A DNA stretch of 6,472 nucleotides from Gelria sp. (GTDB lineage: Bacteria; Bacillota; Syntrophomonadia; Syntrophomonadales; Syntrophomonadaceae): positions 1 to 6,472 of the forward strand of contig DUMX01000093.1 of the NCBI GenBank assembly GCA_012839665.1, given 5' to 3'. Position 1 is the first letter of the stretch. The number at the start of each line of letters is the position of its first letter. Shown here piece by piece: positions 5,845-6,472 of the stretch. The notes beneath the pieces are model-generated. The model did no database searches, had not been told where the DNA came from, and saw nothing but the letters and a program-made list of their open reading frames with translations. The translations under genes and the position numbers were made by a program.

Positions 5845-6472
5845 TCACGCTGAGGCTCGGACTATAGCCTTAATTATTTTTTCCTTACTGCAATCATCAA
5901 CAATGGTAAAATCCCCTATCCCCCGGGGAAGAACTATTCTTAACCTGCCGGCTATAATCTTTTTATCACTACGCATAGCAGTATAGACTTCTTCTGCCTC
6001 CAGTTTTGGAAAAACTGTTGTAATGCCCATCTGCCGGTAAAGCTGCTTAATCCGACTGACTTCGCTCTCCTGTAAAAAGCCTTCATCCTGCGCCAGGTAA
6101 AGCGCAGCCATAGTTCCCATGGCTACTGCCTCACCATGATTATATATATTATAGGAAGTAAGTTTTTCAATGGCATGACCAAAGGTATGGCCTAAATTAA
6201 GTACTGCCCGCAATCCTTCTTCCCGTTCATCTTCAGCTACAATTTCACTTTTTATACGACAGGAATGGTAAATGACGGTTTTCAGGCACTCTGCATCCCG
6301 GGCTCTGATTTTATCAACGTTTTCTTCCAGATAGCTAAAAAAGGATTCATCGTAGATGATGCCGTATTTTAATACTTCGGCCAGGCCGCTGCGGTATTCC
6401 CGGTCATTCAAGCTAGTCAGGGTATTTATGTCTATCAGCACCAGGCGGGGTTGGTGAAAAGCCCCAATCAAG
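5845..6472 (-). CDS. aroB: 3-dehydroquinate synthase AroB, C-terminal part, truncated by the window edge
   Basis: About 208 residues are visible; the family has about 350-365, so the N-terminal NAD-binding portion lies beyond the right edge. Known role: cytoplasmic NAD+- and metal-dependent enzyme turning DAHP into 3-dehydroquinate, second step of the shikimate pathway. Seen, counting from the first full codon: LIGAFHQPRLVLID (1-14), SGLAEVLKYG (28-37) with metal ligand Glu32, NLGHTFGHAIE (92-102) with His95, NHGEAVAMG (111-119) with His112, and SDKKIIAGRLRIVLPRGIG (168-186). The three metal ligands of the family are thus present and the C-terminus looks complete, ending at TGA 5847-5845. The first visible codon is TTG for an internal Leu, not a start. 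It converges on the DUF4363 gene with only 11 nt between stops. Other shikimate genes may lie to the right, which cannot be seen. Confidence 0.96.
   Translation of the reverse strand, partial: LIGAFHQPRLVLIDINTLTSLNDREYRSGLAEVLKYGIIYDESFFSYLEENVDKIRARDAECLKTVIYHSCRIKSEIVAEDEREEGLRAVLNLGHTFGHAIEKLTSYNIYNHGEAVAMGTMAALYLAQDEGFLQESEVSRIKQLYRQMGITTVFPKLEAEEVYTAMRSDKKIIAGRLRIVLPRGIGDFTIVDDCSKEKIIKAIVRASA
5851..5882 (+). terminator. probable intrinsic terminator of the DUF421-DUF4363 transcript, inside the aroB 3' end
   Basis: TGAGGCT (5851-5857) pairs with AGCCTTA (5866-5872), a 7-bp stem with one G-T pair and an 8-nt loop, followed by ATTATTTTTT (5873-5882). It lies 18 nt after the DUF4363 stop on the plus strand. 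It is embedded in the last codons of the convergent aroB. A second small hairpin, CCTCA-TCACGC-TGAGG (5840-5855), overlaps it and has no T-tract in either direction, so termination of aroB on the other strand is less clear. Confidence 0.5.

Overview
The window looks like chromosomal DNA of a low-to-moderate-GC, anaerobic-type Firmicute (Clostridia; the Syntrophomonadaceae/Peptococcaceae/Desulfotomaculum area is my best guess). This is inferred from strong purine-rich ribosome binding sites, GTG starts, and the gene set: a type IV pilus operon, a DUF421-DUF4363 pair and aroB. Species level cannot be reached from the sequence alone.

Layout. The left two thirds (1-4401) is one minus-strand type IV pilus (T4P) gene set, read from right to left: pilB (assembly ATPase, GTG start) -> pilT (retraction ATPase, GTG start, overlapping pilB by 8 bp) -> pilC (inner-membrane platform, 19 nt later) -> a type IV prepilin, cut off by the left edge of the window. 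A 147-nt spacer lies between pilC and the pilin. It carries an orphan strong Shine-Dalgarno with a possible 31-codon leader frame. No convincing terminator separates the genes, so a pilB-pilT-pilC-pilin transcript is likely.

The 4402-4742 stretch is an AT-rich divergent intergenic region without genes. Reading toward pilB it holds a candidate sigma-A promoter (about 4597-4624), then three closely spaced inverted repeats (4447-4528), then the pilB ribosome binding site. This suggests a structured pilB leader of about 190 nt, or a cluster of operators. Neither is proven.

On the plus strand, a DUF421/YetF-family membrane protein (4743-5456) is followed after a few bases by a small DUF4363 membrane-anchored protein (5468-5833). 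They are probably translationally coupled. The pair recurs in Clostridia but its function is not established. A probable intrinsic terminator for this pair lies inside the 3' coding end of the convergent gene, aroB (3-dehydroquinate synthase), which is truncated by the right edge.

How the genes work together: PilB and PilT power extension and retraction of a pilus built from the pilin on the PilC platform. PilB has a tandem MshEN-type N-terminus, so c-di-GMP control is possible. The prepilin peptidase and PilM/N/O-type alignment proteins are not in this window. The most open question in an otherwise ordinary region is the DUF421-DUF4363 pair, followed by the structured pilB leader. I see no phage, IS element, CRISPR array, tRNA or rRNA.
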